Below are positions 7,692 through 15,995 of a stretch of DNA of 64,000 nucleotides, piece after piece (position 1 is the first letter of the stretch; the number at the start of each line of letters is the position of its first letter). The stretch spans positions 161,935 through 225,934 of the forward strand of contig MVIG01000011.1 in NCBI GenBank assembly GCA_002086835.1. The letters are read 5' to 3'. The notes under the pieces are model-generated. The model saw only the letters and a list, made by a program, of their open reading frames with translations, was not told the DNA's origin and did no database searches. Made by a program: the position numbers and the translations under genes. The stretch comes from Mycolicibacterium porcinum (GTDB lineage: Bacteria > Actinomycetota > Actinomycetes > Mycobacteriales > Mycobacteriaceae).

Positions 7692-10021
7692 GATGCCCGC
7701 CGGTCAAGCGCGCCAAGCACGTGCGCCGTGGAGATCGGGGTGCTGTCGACGTGGATCCGATGTCCGAGCGCGTCGTCGACGGCCCCGGCGAGCACGGCGT
7801 ACACGGCGATGGTTCCGCTCTCGCCCGCCCCGCGAACTCCGAGCGGGTTCGCCGGGGTGTCAGCATGCAGATGCCGTACTCGCACCATCGGCATGTCCGT
7901 TGTCAGCGGCAGGTGATAGGCGGCAAACGTGGTCGATTGCGGCTGACCGGTTTCCGAGTACTTCCATTGCTCGAAAAGCGCCCCGCCGACTCCCTGGGCA
8001 ACACCACCGATGATCTGTCCTTCGACGATTCTCGGATTGATCTCGCGACCGCCTTCGTGCGACACCGCATAACGCAGCACCTTGACGATTCCGGTTCGCC
8101 GATGCACCCCCACGATCGCAGCGTGCACACCCATCGTCCAGGTCACTGTCGAAACCCGATGTACCGCAGTGGCATCGAGCGCACCGCTGCTCTCCTGCTC
8201 GCCGCCCACCGCGGTGGCCCGGGCGAGTTCGGCCCAGTCGATCGACCAGTCTTCGGCGACGTGAAACCGCCCGCCGACGTATTGGACGTCGCCGCGTTGT
8301 GCGTTCGACAGGGCTGCCACCCGCTCGCCGGCCAGCTCGATCAGCGTGACTGCGGCTTTGTGCACAGCGGAGCCGGCCAAAATCGCCGACCGGCTGGCGA
8401 AGGTACCGACGCCGTCGGGCAGGCGCTCGGTGTCCGACGGCACATACCGGACCCGGTCGAACGGCACCGCCAACGCCTCGGCGGCAACCTGCGCGAACAC
8501 CGTCTCGTGCCCCTGACCGGCCGACGCCGCTCCAGCGGTGACCTCGAATTCACCGTTGGGCAGCAGGCGTATCCGGGCGGTCTCGTGCGGGCCACGGCCG
8601 GTGGCCTCCAGATAGGACGACACCCCATAACCGATGTGGTACTGCGGGAACTCGGCTGCGCAAGCGGCCAATTCGTCCCGCGGCAGCGCGTCGAGCACCG
8701 AATCGAGACAGGCCCGATAGTCGCGCCCGTCGTACTTGATCGGGACCCCGTCACGGTACGGAATCGGCCGGGGGTACGGCATGTCCGCATGGGTCAGGAG
8801 GTTGCGCCGCCGGATCTCGTCGGTGCTCAGACCGATCTCGCGGGCCGCGGCGTCGAGGCTGCGTTCCAGGGCGAACGTCGCCTCGGGCCGGCCGGCACCG
8901 CGATACTGGGCGACCAACGTCTTGTTGGTCAGCGCCGCGCGACCGGAGATCTGTGCGGCCGGTATCCGATACGGGCCGAGGAGGTGGATCGCCGTGTTGG
9001 CGATGATGCCGGCCACCCAGAGGCTTCCGGCCCCGACGTCGACGACGAAATCGTCCTCCCAGGCCAGGATGTGGCCGTCGCGGTCGACCGCGAGCCTGGT
9101 GCGGTGCACCTGATCGCGGCCCTGCGCGCTGGCCAGCAGATGTTCCTGGCGATCCTCGATCCAGATCACCCGATGGCCGGTGTGCCGGACCAGCAATGCC
9201 AGCAGGATCTCTTCGCCGTAAACGTTGGCCTTCGTACCGAAGCCACCGCCCACGTCGGGAACCGCGACCTTGACATCCTGGCGCGACCAGCCGGTCACCG
9301 CGCAGATCGCGTTGCGCACCATGTGCGGAACCTGAGTCGAGGTGGTCACCTCCACCCGCTGCCGCCGAGAGTCGAACTGCGCCAGCACGCCCCGGCATTC
9401 CAGTGGGACCGCCCCGTGCCGGTTCATCCGGTAGGTGCCACTGACCACCGTTGCGGCCGAGGCGAACTCGCGTTCGACGTCGCCGAACGAATAGCGCAAC
9501 CGCGCGGCCTCATTGCTGTCGAGGTGTTCGAACAGCGGCGGGCACCCCTCGTCGAGCGCACTGAACGGATCGGTCACCGCCGGCAGCGGCTCATAATCGA
9601 CCTCGATGGCCTCCAGCGCGTCCTCGGCCCGATAGCGATCTTCGGCGACCACCATCGCGACCGGCTGTCCGGCATAGTGCACGCGGTCATGGGCCAGGAT
9701 CGGCAGCCGCTGCTCGGCCAACACACATGACGTGGCTTCGGCGAAGCCCGGATCGGGAGTGGTCAGTGACGGGATCGGGACATCACACAGACCAAGGTCG
9801 CCGGCGACGTAGACACCGATCACGCCGGGCATCTGCTCGGCCGCCGACGCGTCGAACCGGATGATCCTCGCGTGCGGTTGAGCCGAGCGCAGGAACACGA
9901 CGTGGTGTGCACCCGCTGCGCAGTCGGCCACGAACTGACCGTGGCCGCCGAGCAGGCGCTCGTCTTCGCGACGCCGGACCGAGCTACCGATGTGACCCTG
10001 CGCCGATGAGTTCGCGGTCAA
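7688..10021 (-). CDS. Molybdenum hydroxylase, large (Mo-molybdopterin) subunit
   Basis: A 777-residue catalytic subunit. It begins with IGSSVRRREDERLLGGHGQF, the normal N-terminus of this family, and has GGGFGTK (258-264), YRGAGRPEA (373-381) and, near the C-terminus, GVRGAGESG with the catalytic glutamate. The 373-381 segment is not the Cys-containing AYRCSFR loop of true CO dehydrogenase, so the enzyme should hydroxylate a carbon (aldehyde or N-heteroaromatic) with water rather than oxidise CO. The reading frame is open far upstream over the permease genes; I place the start at TTG 10021, which forms TTGA with the permease stop and gives the normal family length. No maturation factor gene (XdhC/CoxF) is nearby. 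Confidence 0.9.
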   Translation of the reverse strand: MTANSSAQGHIGSSVRRREDERLLGGHGQFVADCAAGAHHVVFLRSAQPHARIIRFDASAAEQMPGVIGVYVAGDLGLCDVPIPSLTTPDPGFAEATSCVLAEQRLPILAHDRVHYAGQPVAMVVAEDRYRAEDALEAIEVDYEPLPAVTDPFSALDEGCPPLFEHLDSNEAARLRYSFGDVEREFASAATVVSGTYRMNRHGAVPLECRGVLAQFDSRRQRVEVTTSTQVPHMVRNAICAVTGWSRQDVKVAVPDVGGGFGTKANVYGEEILLALLVRHTGHRVIWIEDRQEHLLASAQGRDQVHRTRLAVDRDGHILAWEDDFVVDVGAGSLWVAGIIANTAIHLLGPYRIPAAQISGRAALTNKTLVAQYRGAGRPEATFALERSLDAAAREIGLSTDEIRRRNLLTHADMPYPRPIPYRDGVPIKYDGRDYRACLDSVLDALPRDELAACAAEFPQYHIGYGVSSYLEATGRGPHETARIRLLPNGEFEVTAGAASAGQGHETVFAQVAAEALAVPFDRVRYVPSDTERLPDGVGTFASRSAILAGSAVHKAAVTLIELAGERVAALSNAQRGDVQYVGGRFHVAEDWSIDWAELARATAVGGEQESSGALDATAVHRVSTVTWTMGVHAAIVGVHRRTGIVKVLRYAVSHEGGREINPRIVEGQIIGGVAQGVGGALFEQWKYSETGQPQSTTFAAYHLPLTTDMPMVRVRHLHADTPANPLGVRGAGESGTIAVYAVLAGAVDDALGHRIHVDSTPISTAHVLGALDRRAS

Positions 10022-10818
10022 TGAAGTCGTTTCTCCCACTGCCAGAGCGCAATCGAGATTCCGAACGAGATGGTGATCAGCAACATGATGGTGGCCACCA
10101 TGGACGGGTAGTCGCCGTGACTGTAGGCCTGCAGAACCACGCGGCCGAGACCCCGCCTGGTCGCGAAGAACTCCGACAGCACCACGCCGACAACCGCGAG
10201 GCTCACCGCCAGCCGGATTCCGGTCAACAGCGGCCGCCGGATGGCCGGAATGATGATGTGTACCAGGGTCTGCCAGGCGTTGGCGCGCACCGACCGGGCC
10301 AGCTTCCAGTACACCCGCGGGATTTCCTGTACCCCGGTGGTCACGTTGATCAACACCGGGAACAGCGCGAACAGCACCCCCATCACGATCTTGGAGCCAG
10401 ACAGACTGAAGATCGGCAGCAGTACCGGGTACAGCACGATCTTCGGAATTCCGTTCAGCACGATCAGCATCGGCTCGAACATCACGCGCAACCGCTGGGA
10501 CAAGCCGAGCACCAGCCCCAGCGCCCCACCGACTGCCGTGCCGATCACGAACGCCAGGAACACCGACTGTGCTGTGACCTGCAGATCGAACAGATACCCG
10601 GGATCGGCGAGGTTGTGGACGAGTACCCGGAAGGTCTCGACCGGCGACGGAATCACGAACGTCAGGGCCGAGAAGATCTCCCAGACGACGACCACCAGGA
10701 GTGCCAGCAGGGTGGCTCCGACGGCCTGGTTGCCGAGGATGGCGCGGAGGCGCTGCGGCGTGGTTCGCGGCGCGGGGGCCGCGGGGTGTCCGGCAGGTGG
10801 CTGCAGGGTCGAGGTCAT
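10018..10818 (-). CDS. ABC transporter permease (SsuC/TauC type), second copy
   Basis: A 266-residue inner-membrane permease with about six membrane segments. The coupling-loop region around residues 170-190 (ARSVRANAWQTLVHIIIPAIR) is the EAA motif that contacts the ATPase. Family members import sulfonates, nitrate, pyrimidine precursors or aromatic acids. The start forms ATGA with the stop of the other permease gene at 10815. The long upstream extension of the reading frame lies over that gene and is not coding. With the first permease it probably forms a heterodimeric channel. Confidence 0.88.
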   Translation of the reverse strand: MTSTLQPPAGHPAAPAPRTTPQRLRAILGNQAVGATLLALLVVVVWEIFSALTFVIPSPVETFRVLVHNLADPGYLFDLQVTAQSVFLAFVIGTAVGGALGLVLGLSQRLRVMFEPMLIVLNGIPKIVLYPVLLPIFSLSGSKIVMGVLFALFPVLINVTTGVQEIPRVYWKLARSVRANAWQTLVHIIIPAIRRPLLTGIRLAVSLAVVGVVLSEFFATRRGLGRVVLQAYSHGDYPSMVATIMLLITISFGISIALWQWEKRLH

Positions 10819-11666
10819 CGGTTCCTCCCGCGCAGCAGAATGCGTTCCACGCCTGCCAGCAACGCGGTGAGGATGCAGGACAGCACCAGCACAACCGCGA
10901 TGTAGGCGAACATCTCGTTGTTGTTGAAAATCTCGTAGAGGTACCGGATCCGGTAGCCCAGACCGGCCTGCGCAGTGGTGAACTCCATCGCGATGGTTCC
11001 GATCAGCGCGTAGACCACCGCCAGGCGCAGGCCCGCCACGATGTATGGTCCGGCCGCAGGGATGGCGATCGCGAAAAGGGTCTGCCGGGGCGAGGCCTTC
11101 AGCGAGCGGGCCAGTTTCATGTACACCGGCGGCATGGTGTTGAGCCCGACCGCCGTGTTCAGCGCCATCGGGATGGCCGCCATGATCGTGGCCAGGATGA
11201 TCACCGACGTCGCGTTGATCCCGACGATCACGATCATCACCGGATAGAACAGCACGAGCGGCACCGCGTAGAACGACACCAGATACGGCTCGAAGATGCG
11301 TCCGACGGCAGGCAGCTTCCAGAAGGTCAGGCCGGCCGCGAAACCCAGCAGACTGCCGAACAGGATCGAGAACGCCACCTCGATACCCGTGCGGGCCGCG
11401 TCGTTCCAGAACTGTCCTTCGCCGAGGAGGCGACCGAGCTCGGAGAGGATCACCGAGGGCGCGGGCAGAATGCGGTCGCTCCACAGCCCGGTCCGGGCGC
11501 CCAACTCGGCGAACAGCAAGAAGCCGATGATGAGCGCGAGCGTCGAGAGCATGCTGATCACCGAGTTGCCCACCCGCATCTTGCGCCGCTCCGGCTCCGG
11601 ACGTCCCGCGTGGGTACTCATGTCCTCGGTGGGCAGGTCATCCTGTGCGACATATGACGTCGTCAC
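10815..11666 (-). CDS. ABC transporter permease (SsuC/TauC type), first copy
   Basis: A 283-residue permease with a charged N-terminal tail of about 30 residues and about six membrane segments. The EAA loop reads [24 protein letters not shown] at 11666 overlaps the ATPase stop as GTGA, a start that removes the non-coding upstream extension. Only moderately similar to the second permease; both keep the KLARS-x-A EAA start. Part of the importer encoded by 10018-13491. Confidence 0.88.
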   Translation of the reverse strand: MTTSYVAQDDLPTEDMSTHAGRPEPERRKMRVGNSVISMLSTLALIIGFLLFAELGARTGLWSDRILPAPSVILSELGRLLGEGQFWNDAARTGIEVAFSILFGSLLGFAAGLTFWKLPAVGRIFEPYLVSFYAVPLVLFYPVMIVIVGINATSVIILATIMAAIPMALNTAVGLNTMPPVYMKLARSLKASPRQTLFAIAIPAAGPYIVAGLRLAVVYALIGTIAMEFTTAQAGLGYRIRYLYEIFNNNEMFAYIAVVLVLSCILTALLAGVERILLRGRNR

Positions 11667-12472
11667 GTAGCCACCTTCTTCTGGGCTTCCTGCTGTCTGA
11701 ATCCGCGCATGGATTCGGCTTGCAGTGACGTCCAGATCCGGTTCTGGAGTTCGTTGAATCGCGGGGTGGAGACCATGCCCGCGTCGCGCTCGGCGGGCAG
11801 GTCGATGTCGACGACATCGATGATCGATCCGGGCCGGTACGACATCACCCAAACCTGTTGGGAGAGCAGAATCGCCTCGGAAATGTCATGGGTGACGAAC
11901 ACGATCGTCTGTTTGGTTCTCGCCCAGATCTGCCGAACCTCGGCACCGAGAAACAACCGGGTCTGCTGGTCGAGGGCGGCGAACGGCTCGTCCATCAGCA
12001 CCACTTCCGGCTGCACCGCCAAGGTCCGCGCGAGGGCGACCCGCTGCCGCATGCCACCGGAAAGCATGGAGGGATAAGATTTTTCGAAGCCGCCGAGCCC
12101 GACCAGTTCGATAGCCTCTTTCGCCCGCCGACGGCGCTCGGCCTTGTCGGTGCCGATCATCTCCATCGCGAACGCCACGTTTTCCTCGACCGTCCGCCAC
12201 GGCAGCGTCGAATCTTCCTGAAACACCACACCGATGGACGGGTCGGGGCCGGTGACGGGCCTTCCGCCGACGCGCACCAGCCCGGTTGACGACTCCTGCA
12301 GACCGGAGATCACGGCCAGCAGGGTCGACTTTCCGCATCCGCTCGGTCCGACGATGGACACGAAACTGGCATGCGGTACGTGCTGTTTGATGTCGGTTAC
12401 CGCTGTCACCTTGCCGGCCGGGGTGTCGAAGACCACGGAGACGTTGTCGATCCGGATACCGTCACGATCCAT
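11663..12472 (-). CDS. ABC transporter ATP-binding protein (SsuB/TauB type)
   Basis: A 269-residue ATPase that energises the importer. Walker A is GPSGCGKST (42-50), the Q-loop is in [11 protein letters not shown] (82-92), the signature is LSGGMRQR (137-144), Walker B is [12 protein letters not shown] (157-168), and the H-loop is FVTHD. This set, with the LPWRTVEEN stretch, is typical of the sulfonate/nitrate/taurine branch. It lies 35 bases downstream of the binding-protein gene and overlaps the first permease gene by 4 bases. Confidence 0.93.
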   Translation of the reverse strand: MDRDGIRIDNVSVVFDTPAGKVTAVTDIKQHVPHASFVSIVGPSGCGKSTLLAVISGLQESSTGLVRVGGRPVTGPDPSIGVVFQEDSTLPWRTVEENVAFAMEMIGTDKAERRRRAKEAIELVGLGGFEKSYPSMLSGGMRQRVALARTLAVQPEVVLMDEPFAALDQQTRLFLGAEVRQIWARTKQTIVFVTHDISEAILLSQQVWVMSYRPGSIIDVVDIDLPAERDAGMVSTPRFNELQNRIWTSLQAESMRGFRQQEAQKKVAT

Positions 12473-12507
12473 TGGTACGCCTTTCGGAGGTACTGACCCT
12501 GGTCAGC

Positions 12508-13491
12508 TCAGATGTCGGTCTGCGCGTCATCGGGCAGGTACTGCTGATCAAGCGTTGCGGCCCAATCGATCTGCTCCGGAATCTGCCCGGCGCCGACCAT
12601 CAGCTCGGAGAGGTTCTTCAGCCCGTCCGCATCGACTTTCAGCGAGTAACCCTTGGCCAGATCGGGATTGCTGGCGAACGCTGCCGTCATCACTTCGGGC
12701 GACACTCCGACCAGGGGGGCGATCTCTTTGGCCGCCTCACCGGGGTTGGCGACCAGCCAGTCGTTCAGTCGATCGGCGACGGTGAAGAACGCGCGCACAT
12801 TGTCGGGATTCTGTTGGGCGTATTCGGCATTCACCGCCACCAGATCGGCGGGCAGGTCGCCCACCACGTCCCTGGAATCGACCAGCACCTCGGCATGATC
12901 GGAAGCCTGCTTGTCGGCGATGAACGGCTGCATGGCCCAACCCGCGGTGATCTGACCGGCCTTGGCAGCGGTCCAGTTGTCGCCCATCGGTCCCACCGCC
13001 TGCGACTTGACCCCGAGCTTGCGTTCGAGGCCTTTGACGATCAGCTCGGTGGACGAGCCCGCCGAGCTGAACCCGAGGGTGGCGTTCTCCAGTTTCCGCC
13101 CCGGTGGCGCGATCCACGAGAAGTCGTTGACCTGGAACCAGGGCGCAACCACCTTGAGGTTCGAATTCGGTTGCCGCGCCGCGAGAATCACCGAACTGTT
13201 GCCGGCGATCGCCATGTCCGCGTCACCGCTGGTGACCACACGCAGAGTGTTGCCGCCACCGCCACCGGAATACAGATCGACGTTGACTCCCTGTTCCTTG
13301 AACCAGCCCTTGTCGATTCCGACCTGCAGTATCGCCATGAACGGCAGACTGTCGACGCCGGTCGCCGAGATGCTCAGCGTGTCCGCGCCGCCACTCTCCG
13401 GGCCTGTCGATTCGTCGGCACAAGCTGTTACTGCCGCGACGAGTGCCACCGCGGTACCCGCCGCGGCGAACACTTTACGAAACCAGGCCAT
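12508..13491 (-). CDS. ABC transporter substrate-binding lipoprotein (SsuA/THI5-like)
   Basis: A 327-residue exported lipoprotein. A signal peptide of about 23 residues ends in a lipobox VTAC with Cys24 as the lipidated residue. The mature protein starts the NMT1/SsuA fold with SISATGVDSLPFMAILQVG and has the GGGGGNTLRVVTSGDADMAI ligand-pocket region. The large neutral pocket of this family accepts sulfonates, pyrimidines and aromatic acids, so the ligand cannot be named. GGAGG lies before the ATG. It has its own promoter, with the GntR-type operator b over the -10 region. Confidence 0.9.
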   Translation of the reverse strand: MAWFRKVFAAAGTAVALVAAVTACADESTGPESGGADTLSISATGVDSLPFMAILQVGIDKGWFKEQGVNVDLYSGGGGGNTLRVVTSGDADMAIAGNSSVILAARQPNSNLKVVAPWFQVNDFSWIAPPGRKLENATLGFSSAGSSTELIVKGLERKLGVKSQAVGPMGDNWTAAKAGQITAGWAMQPFIADKQASDHAEVLVDSRDVVGDLPADLVAVNAEYAQQNPDNVRAFFTVADRLNDWLVANPGEAAKEIAPLVGVSPEVMTAAFASNPDLAKGYSLKVDADGLKNLSELMVGAGQIPEQIDWAATLDQQYLPDDAQTDI

Positions 13492-13520
13492 GGACGCAAA
13501 CCTCCGAGAGCGGGTTGAAT

Positions 13521-13540
13521 ATTGGATACACTATACGAAT
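13521..13540 (-). promoter_or_regulatory. GntR-type operator b (transporter/hydroxylase operon)
   Basis: The plus strand reads ATTGGATACACTATACGAAT, an imperfect palindrome. It is the second of four matching sites in the island and covers the -10 hexamer of the promoter reading toward the binding-protein gene, a layout expected for repression by occlusion. Confidence 0.7.
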
Positions 13541-13558
13541 TGGTGTGATCTAGGTCAA
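13530..13558 (-). promoter_or_regulatory. Promoter of the binding-protein/ABC/Mo-hydroxylase operon
   Basis: On the minus strand TTGACC (13553-13558) and TATAGT (13530-13535) are separated by 17 bases, a near-consensus SigA promoter. The -10 lies inside operator b. Three further GGTCAA-type direct repeats (13566, 13574, 13586 as GGTCCAA) lie upstream. The start would be about 30 bases before the binding-protein ATG. Confidence 0.65.
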
Positions 13559-13575
13559 CATTTTCGGTCAATAGG

Positions 13576-13854
13576 TCAACAGTTTGGTCCAATGCGGGAA
13601 GCACCGCCACCCGTCCACAGCCGGGACAGTTCCAGTCCTACCGCCACGCCGATCAGCGCCGCAGCCGTGGTGAACCGCGACCTCGGCGCAGCCGGTACTT
13701 GAACGGGTGGCGCGCAGGCGGCGGCCGACACCCCGGCTCCGACTGCCGTGATCGAAACGCCGTCAGCCGCAGTGAGATTCCGTTTCAGCGGTGGCGGGGC
13801 GCCCGGCCCCGCGCTACCCGGTGCCGGAAACCCCCCGACGGCACCCTCAGCCAC
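13576..13854 (-). CDS. Possible small membrane-anchored protein (92 aa)
   Basis: I do not recognise this frame. A GTG at 13854 overlaps the last codons of the flavoprotein gene and opens a 92-codon frame. It is rich in Ala, Pro and Gly and ends in one membrane segment, FTTAAALIGVAVGLELSRLW. That tail resembles the C-terminal anchor of the CoxG-like protein encoded 1 kb away (LLTTAAGIALGLAIGR), which hints at a related anchor or a remnant. No good ribosome-binding site is visible beyond translational coupling. It could also be non-coding. Confidence 0.4.
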   Translation of the reverse strand: MAEGAVGGFPAPGSAGPGAPPPLKRNLTAADGVSITAVGAGVSAAACAPPVQVPAAPRSRFTTAAALIGVAVGLELSRLWTGGGASRIGPNC

Positions 13855-14842
13855 GGCCGTCGACGATGCGCGCGAAGGTACGGATGGTGGGCGCCCGGCT
13901 CTCCCCCGGTCGCACGAACGGCACGATCGACACCTGGTCGACGCCGAGCGATTCGATCTCCTTGAGACGCTGCGCGCATTCATCGGGTGTCCCGGCGAGC
14001 GCAAACAGGTCCACCAGCTCGTCGGGCACCAGGTCGGCGTGCGAGGCCTCGGGATTCATGTGCTGGTAATAGTCGTAGGAGTCCCGGATCCGATCGATCA
14101 CCTTCTCCAAAGCGGGCTCGACCTTGGCCGGGAGCGGCCTGATCGCCACGCGGGACACGTGCGCGCGCACCAGATCCCGCGCCTTGGTCCGATCTTCGTC
14201 GATGGCCGTCGGAGTCCAGAGCACCACATGGATGTCGTCGAGCGAACGGCCGCTCTCGGCCGCGCCGGCTTCGATCGTCTGCAGCGCCGCCTCGATGAAG
14301 TGCGGTGCGGTGCCGACCAGCACGATGACACCATCGGCGATGCGTCCCGACATCCGCAGGATCTTCGGGGCGGAGGCGGCGATGTAGATCGGAATGTCCA
14401 TCGGGCCGTCGAGATAATTGAGGTGATACTCGGAGCCGCTGGTCGGCTCCGCCACCTTCTCGCCCCTGAACAGTGCTCTCAGTTCGCGTATCGACTCTTC
14501 GAGCTCAGCCAGCTTGAGCGGCTTGAGACCCATTGTCCGCAAAGACGAGTCGCCGGTGCCTATGCCGAGCGCCACCCGGCCACCGGTGTATTCGGCCAGG
14601 GTCGCCCAGGTGGACGCCAGCAGGGATTGATGCCGCGTCACCGCATTGGTGACGCCGGTGCCGAAGATGATGCGTTCGGTTCCGACGGCCGCGGCGCCCA
14701 TGACGGTGGAAGACTCCCGCCAGATGTTCTGCGAATCCCCGAACCAGACGTTGTCGTAACCGAGCGACTCGCTCAACCGCACGTATTCACACATCGTGCC
14801 CACCGGTTCGGTCGGAAACAGACCGACTCCCTTACTCAGCAC
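13847..14842 (-). CDS. LLM-class (luciferase-like) flavin- or F420-dependent oxidoreductase
   Basis: A 331-residue luciferase-fold protein. Visible family features are YDNVWFGDSQN near residue 30, TNAVTRHQSLLASTWATLAEYTGGRVALGIGTGDS around 67-100, and DIPIYIAASAPKILRMSGRIADGVIV around 150-175. The last region is typical of F420-dependent methylenetetrahydromethanopterin-reductase-like members, so an F420 cofactor is plausible in a mycobacterium. I start it at GTG 14842 because AGGAGG lies 7 bases upstream; the frame is open to 14920 but that covers the operator. It may reduce or oxygenate a ring intermediate of the pathway. Confidence 0.85.
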   Translation of the reverse strand: MLSKGVGLFPTEPVGTMCEYVRLSESLGYDNVWFGDSQNIWRESSTVMGAAAVGTERIIFGTGVTNAVTRHQSLLASTWATLAEYTGGRVALGIGTGDSSLRTMGLKPLKLAELEESIRELRALFRGEKVAEPTSGSEYHLNYLDGPMDIPIYIAASAPKILRMSGRIADGVIVLVGTAPHFIEAALQTIEAGAAESGRSLDDIHVVLWTPTAIDEDRTKARDLVRAHVSRVAIRPLPAKVEPALEKVIDRIRDSYDYYQHMNPEASHADLVPDELVDLFALAGTPDECAQRLKEIESLGVDQVSIVPFVRPGESRAPTIRTFARIVDGRG

Positions 14843-14862
14843 TATCGACCTCCTGGGCGACG

Positions 14863-14879
14863 TTGGATATCGTATCCAA
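14863..14879. promoter_or_regulatory. GntR-type operator c (divergent flavoprotein/CoxG-like promoters)
   Basis: TTGGATATCGTATCCAA is a perfect palindrome with 7-base arms and a 3-base centre, the best-formed of the four sites. It lies between two divergent genes, 21 bases from the flavoprotein start and 61 bases from the CoxG-like start, and contains possible -10 elements in both directions (TACGAT and TATCGT). Confidence 0.75.
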
Positions 14880-14940
14880 TCGTAGGGTGGGCCTTCGGGA
14901 CGCACAACCGCAGCACGCAATCGAGGAAACGGAAACCGCC

Positions 14941-15534
14941 ATGCAGTTAGTCAACGAGTTCTCCGTCGATGCCCCGCTTGACATCGCCTGGGCGGCACTG
15001 ACAGACGTGCCCCGTGTGGTCGAATGCATCCCTGGCGCAACGCTGGAAAGCCACGACGGCGACGACTACCGCGCCAACGTCGCCATCAAGGTCGGCCCGG
15101 TCGGTCTCACCCTCGCCGGCACGGCGACCGTGATCCGTCGCGACGACAGCACGCATGAGATGGTGGTCCGCGGCCAGGCCAGCGACAGGAAAGGGAACGG
15201 CTCAGCACAGGCCACCGTCACCATGTCGGCCTGCGAGCGCGGCACCCACACCGAGGTCACGGTGCGTACCGATCTCGAACTGGATGGCCGTATCGCCCAG
15301 TTCGGCAGCGGCGTCATCTCTCAGGTCAGCAACCGCATCATCGGGCAGTTCGTGCGCAGGCTCAACACGATGATCGTGGGGGCCGACGGCATTCAGAGCG
15401 CTGCTGTCGAGGTGATCCCGGCGCCACGACAGCCGGAGTTCACCGAAACCGACTGGTGGTCAGTCCTGTTGACCACCGCGGCCGGGATCGCGCTGGGGCT
15501 TGCGATCGGACGCACCGCCGCCCGACGGGTCTGA
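14941..15534 (+). CDS. CoxG-like SRPBCC-domain protein with C-terminal membrane anchor
   Basis: A 197-residue protein of the carbon monoxide dehydrogenase subunit G family. The SRPBCC fold covers about residues 1-150 (MQLVNEFSVDAPLDIAWAAL, then the CIPGATL motif at about 25-31), followed by a linker and a single membrane helix (SVLLTTAAGIALGLAIGR). In CO-oxidising bacteria CoxG tethers the molybdenum enzyme to the membrane; here it probably does the same for the hydroxylase of this island. I use ATG 14941, preceded by a GAGGAAACGG stretch; the open frame further upstream covers the operator. Divergent from the flavoprotein gene, with stop codon directly abutting that of the convergent RidA pseudogene. 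Confidence 0.85.
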   Translation: MQLVNEFSVDAPLDIAWAALTDVPRVVECIPGATLESHDGDDYRANVAIKVGPVGLTLAGTATVIRRDDSTHEMVVRGQASDRKGNGSAQATVTMSACERGTHTEVTVRTDLELDGRIAQFGSGVISQVSNRIIGQFVRRLNTMIVGADGIQSAAVEVIPAPRQPEFTETDWWSVLLTTAAGIALGLAIGRTAARRV

Positions 15535-15995
15535 TCAGTCGCGCACCGCTGCGACGAGTTCGAGTTCCACGCACGCCCCACCAGGCAATGACGCCACCCC
15601 GATCGCCGTGCGGGCATGAGCCCCGCACTCCTCGCCGAATACCTCGAGCAACAACTCGGACGCCCCGTCGATCACCCCGGGTGGGAGTCGAAATCGGAAG
15701 TGGCGCGGACGTACCCACGCAGATGCACCAGTGCGGTGACCGAATCCAAGCCGACGGCGGCATCCAACGCCGCCACGAGATTGAGGGCAGCCAGCCGCGC
15801 CTGGGCGGTTGCCTGCTCAGCGGTGACATCGGCGCCGACCACGCCCACTGCACTCGGATCGTCGGGACGACGCGCCGTGGTTCCCGAAACCCACAGCTGG
15901 TCGCCATGCCTGCGGCTCGGAAAGTAGGCTCCCTTCGGCCGCGCCGGCGCCGGCAGCTCGATTCCCAACGAAGCCAAGCGTTCTCCGACCGTCAC
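15535..15995 (-). pseudogene. RidA-family gene disrupted by a -1 frameshift
   Basis: The N-terminal 107 codons from GTG 15995 encode a RidA/YjgF-like protein (GAYFPSRRHGDQLWVSG, then QARLAALNLVAALDAAVG), ending in a premature TGA near 15672. The remaining C-terminal part continues in another frame to 15535 (GVIDGASELLLEVFGEECG, then HARTAIGVASLPGGACVELE). One extra G in the run CCCGGGG near 15671-15677 would restore a normal 153-residue protein. RidA proteins hydrolyse reactive enamines and imines, which fits a nitrogen-ring pathway. It is either a genuine loss or a homopolymer sequencing error. The start forms GTGA with the GntR stop. Confidence 0.85.

Noticed and set aside
7721-9730. A 669-codon plus-strand frame opposite the Mo large subunit
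   Set aside because: Antisense shadow with composition unlike real proteins; the opposite strand carries full molybdenum hydroxylase motifs.
7688-10021. Annotation of the Mo hydroxylase as carbon monoxide dehydrogenase
   Set aside because: The Cys-containing AYRCSFR active-site loop is absent (YRGAGRPEA instead).
10022-10894. A 291-residue N-terminal extension of the Mo large subunit frame
   Set aside because: It lies wholly over the permease gene in another frame and would place the family's normal N-terminus in mid-protein; TTG 10021 fits better.
15440-15907. A second independent gene overlapping the RidA locus
   Set aside because: Its only conserved part is the C-terminal half of RidA, explained by a single-base frameshift.
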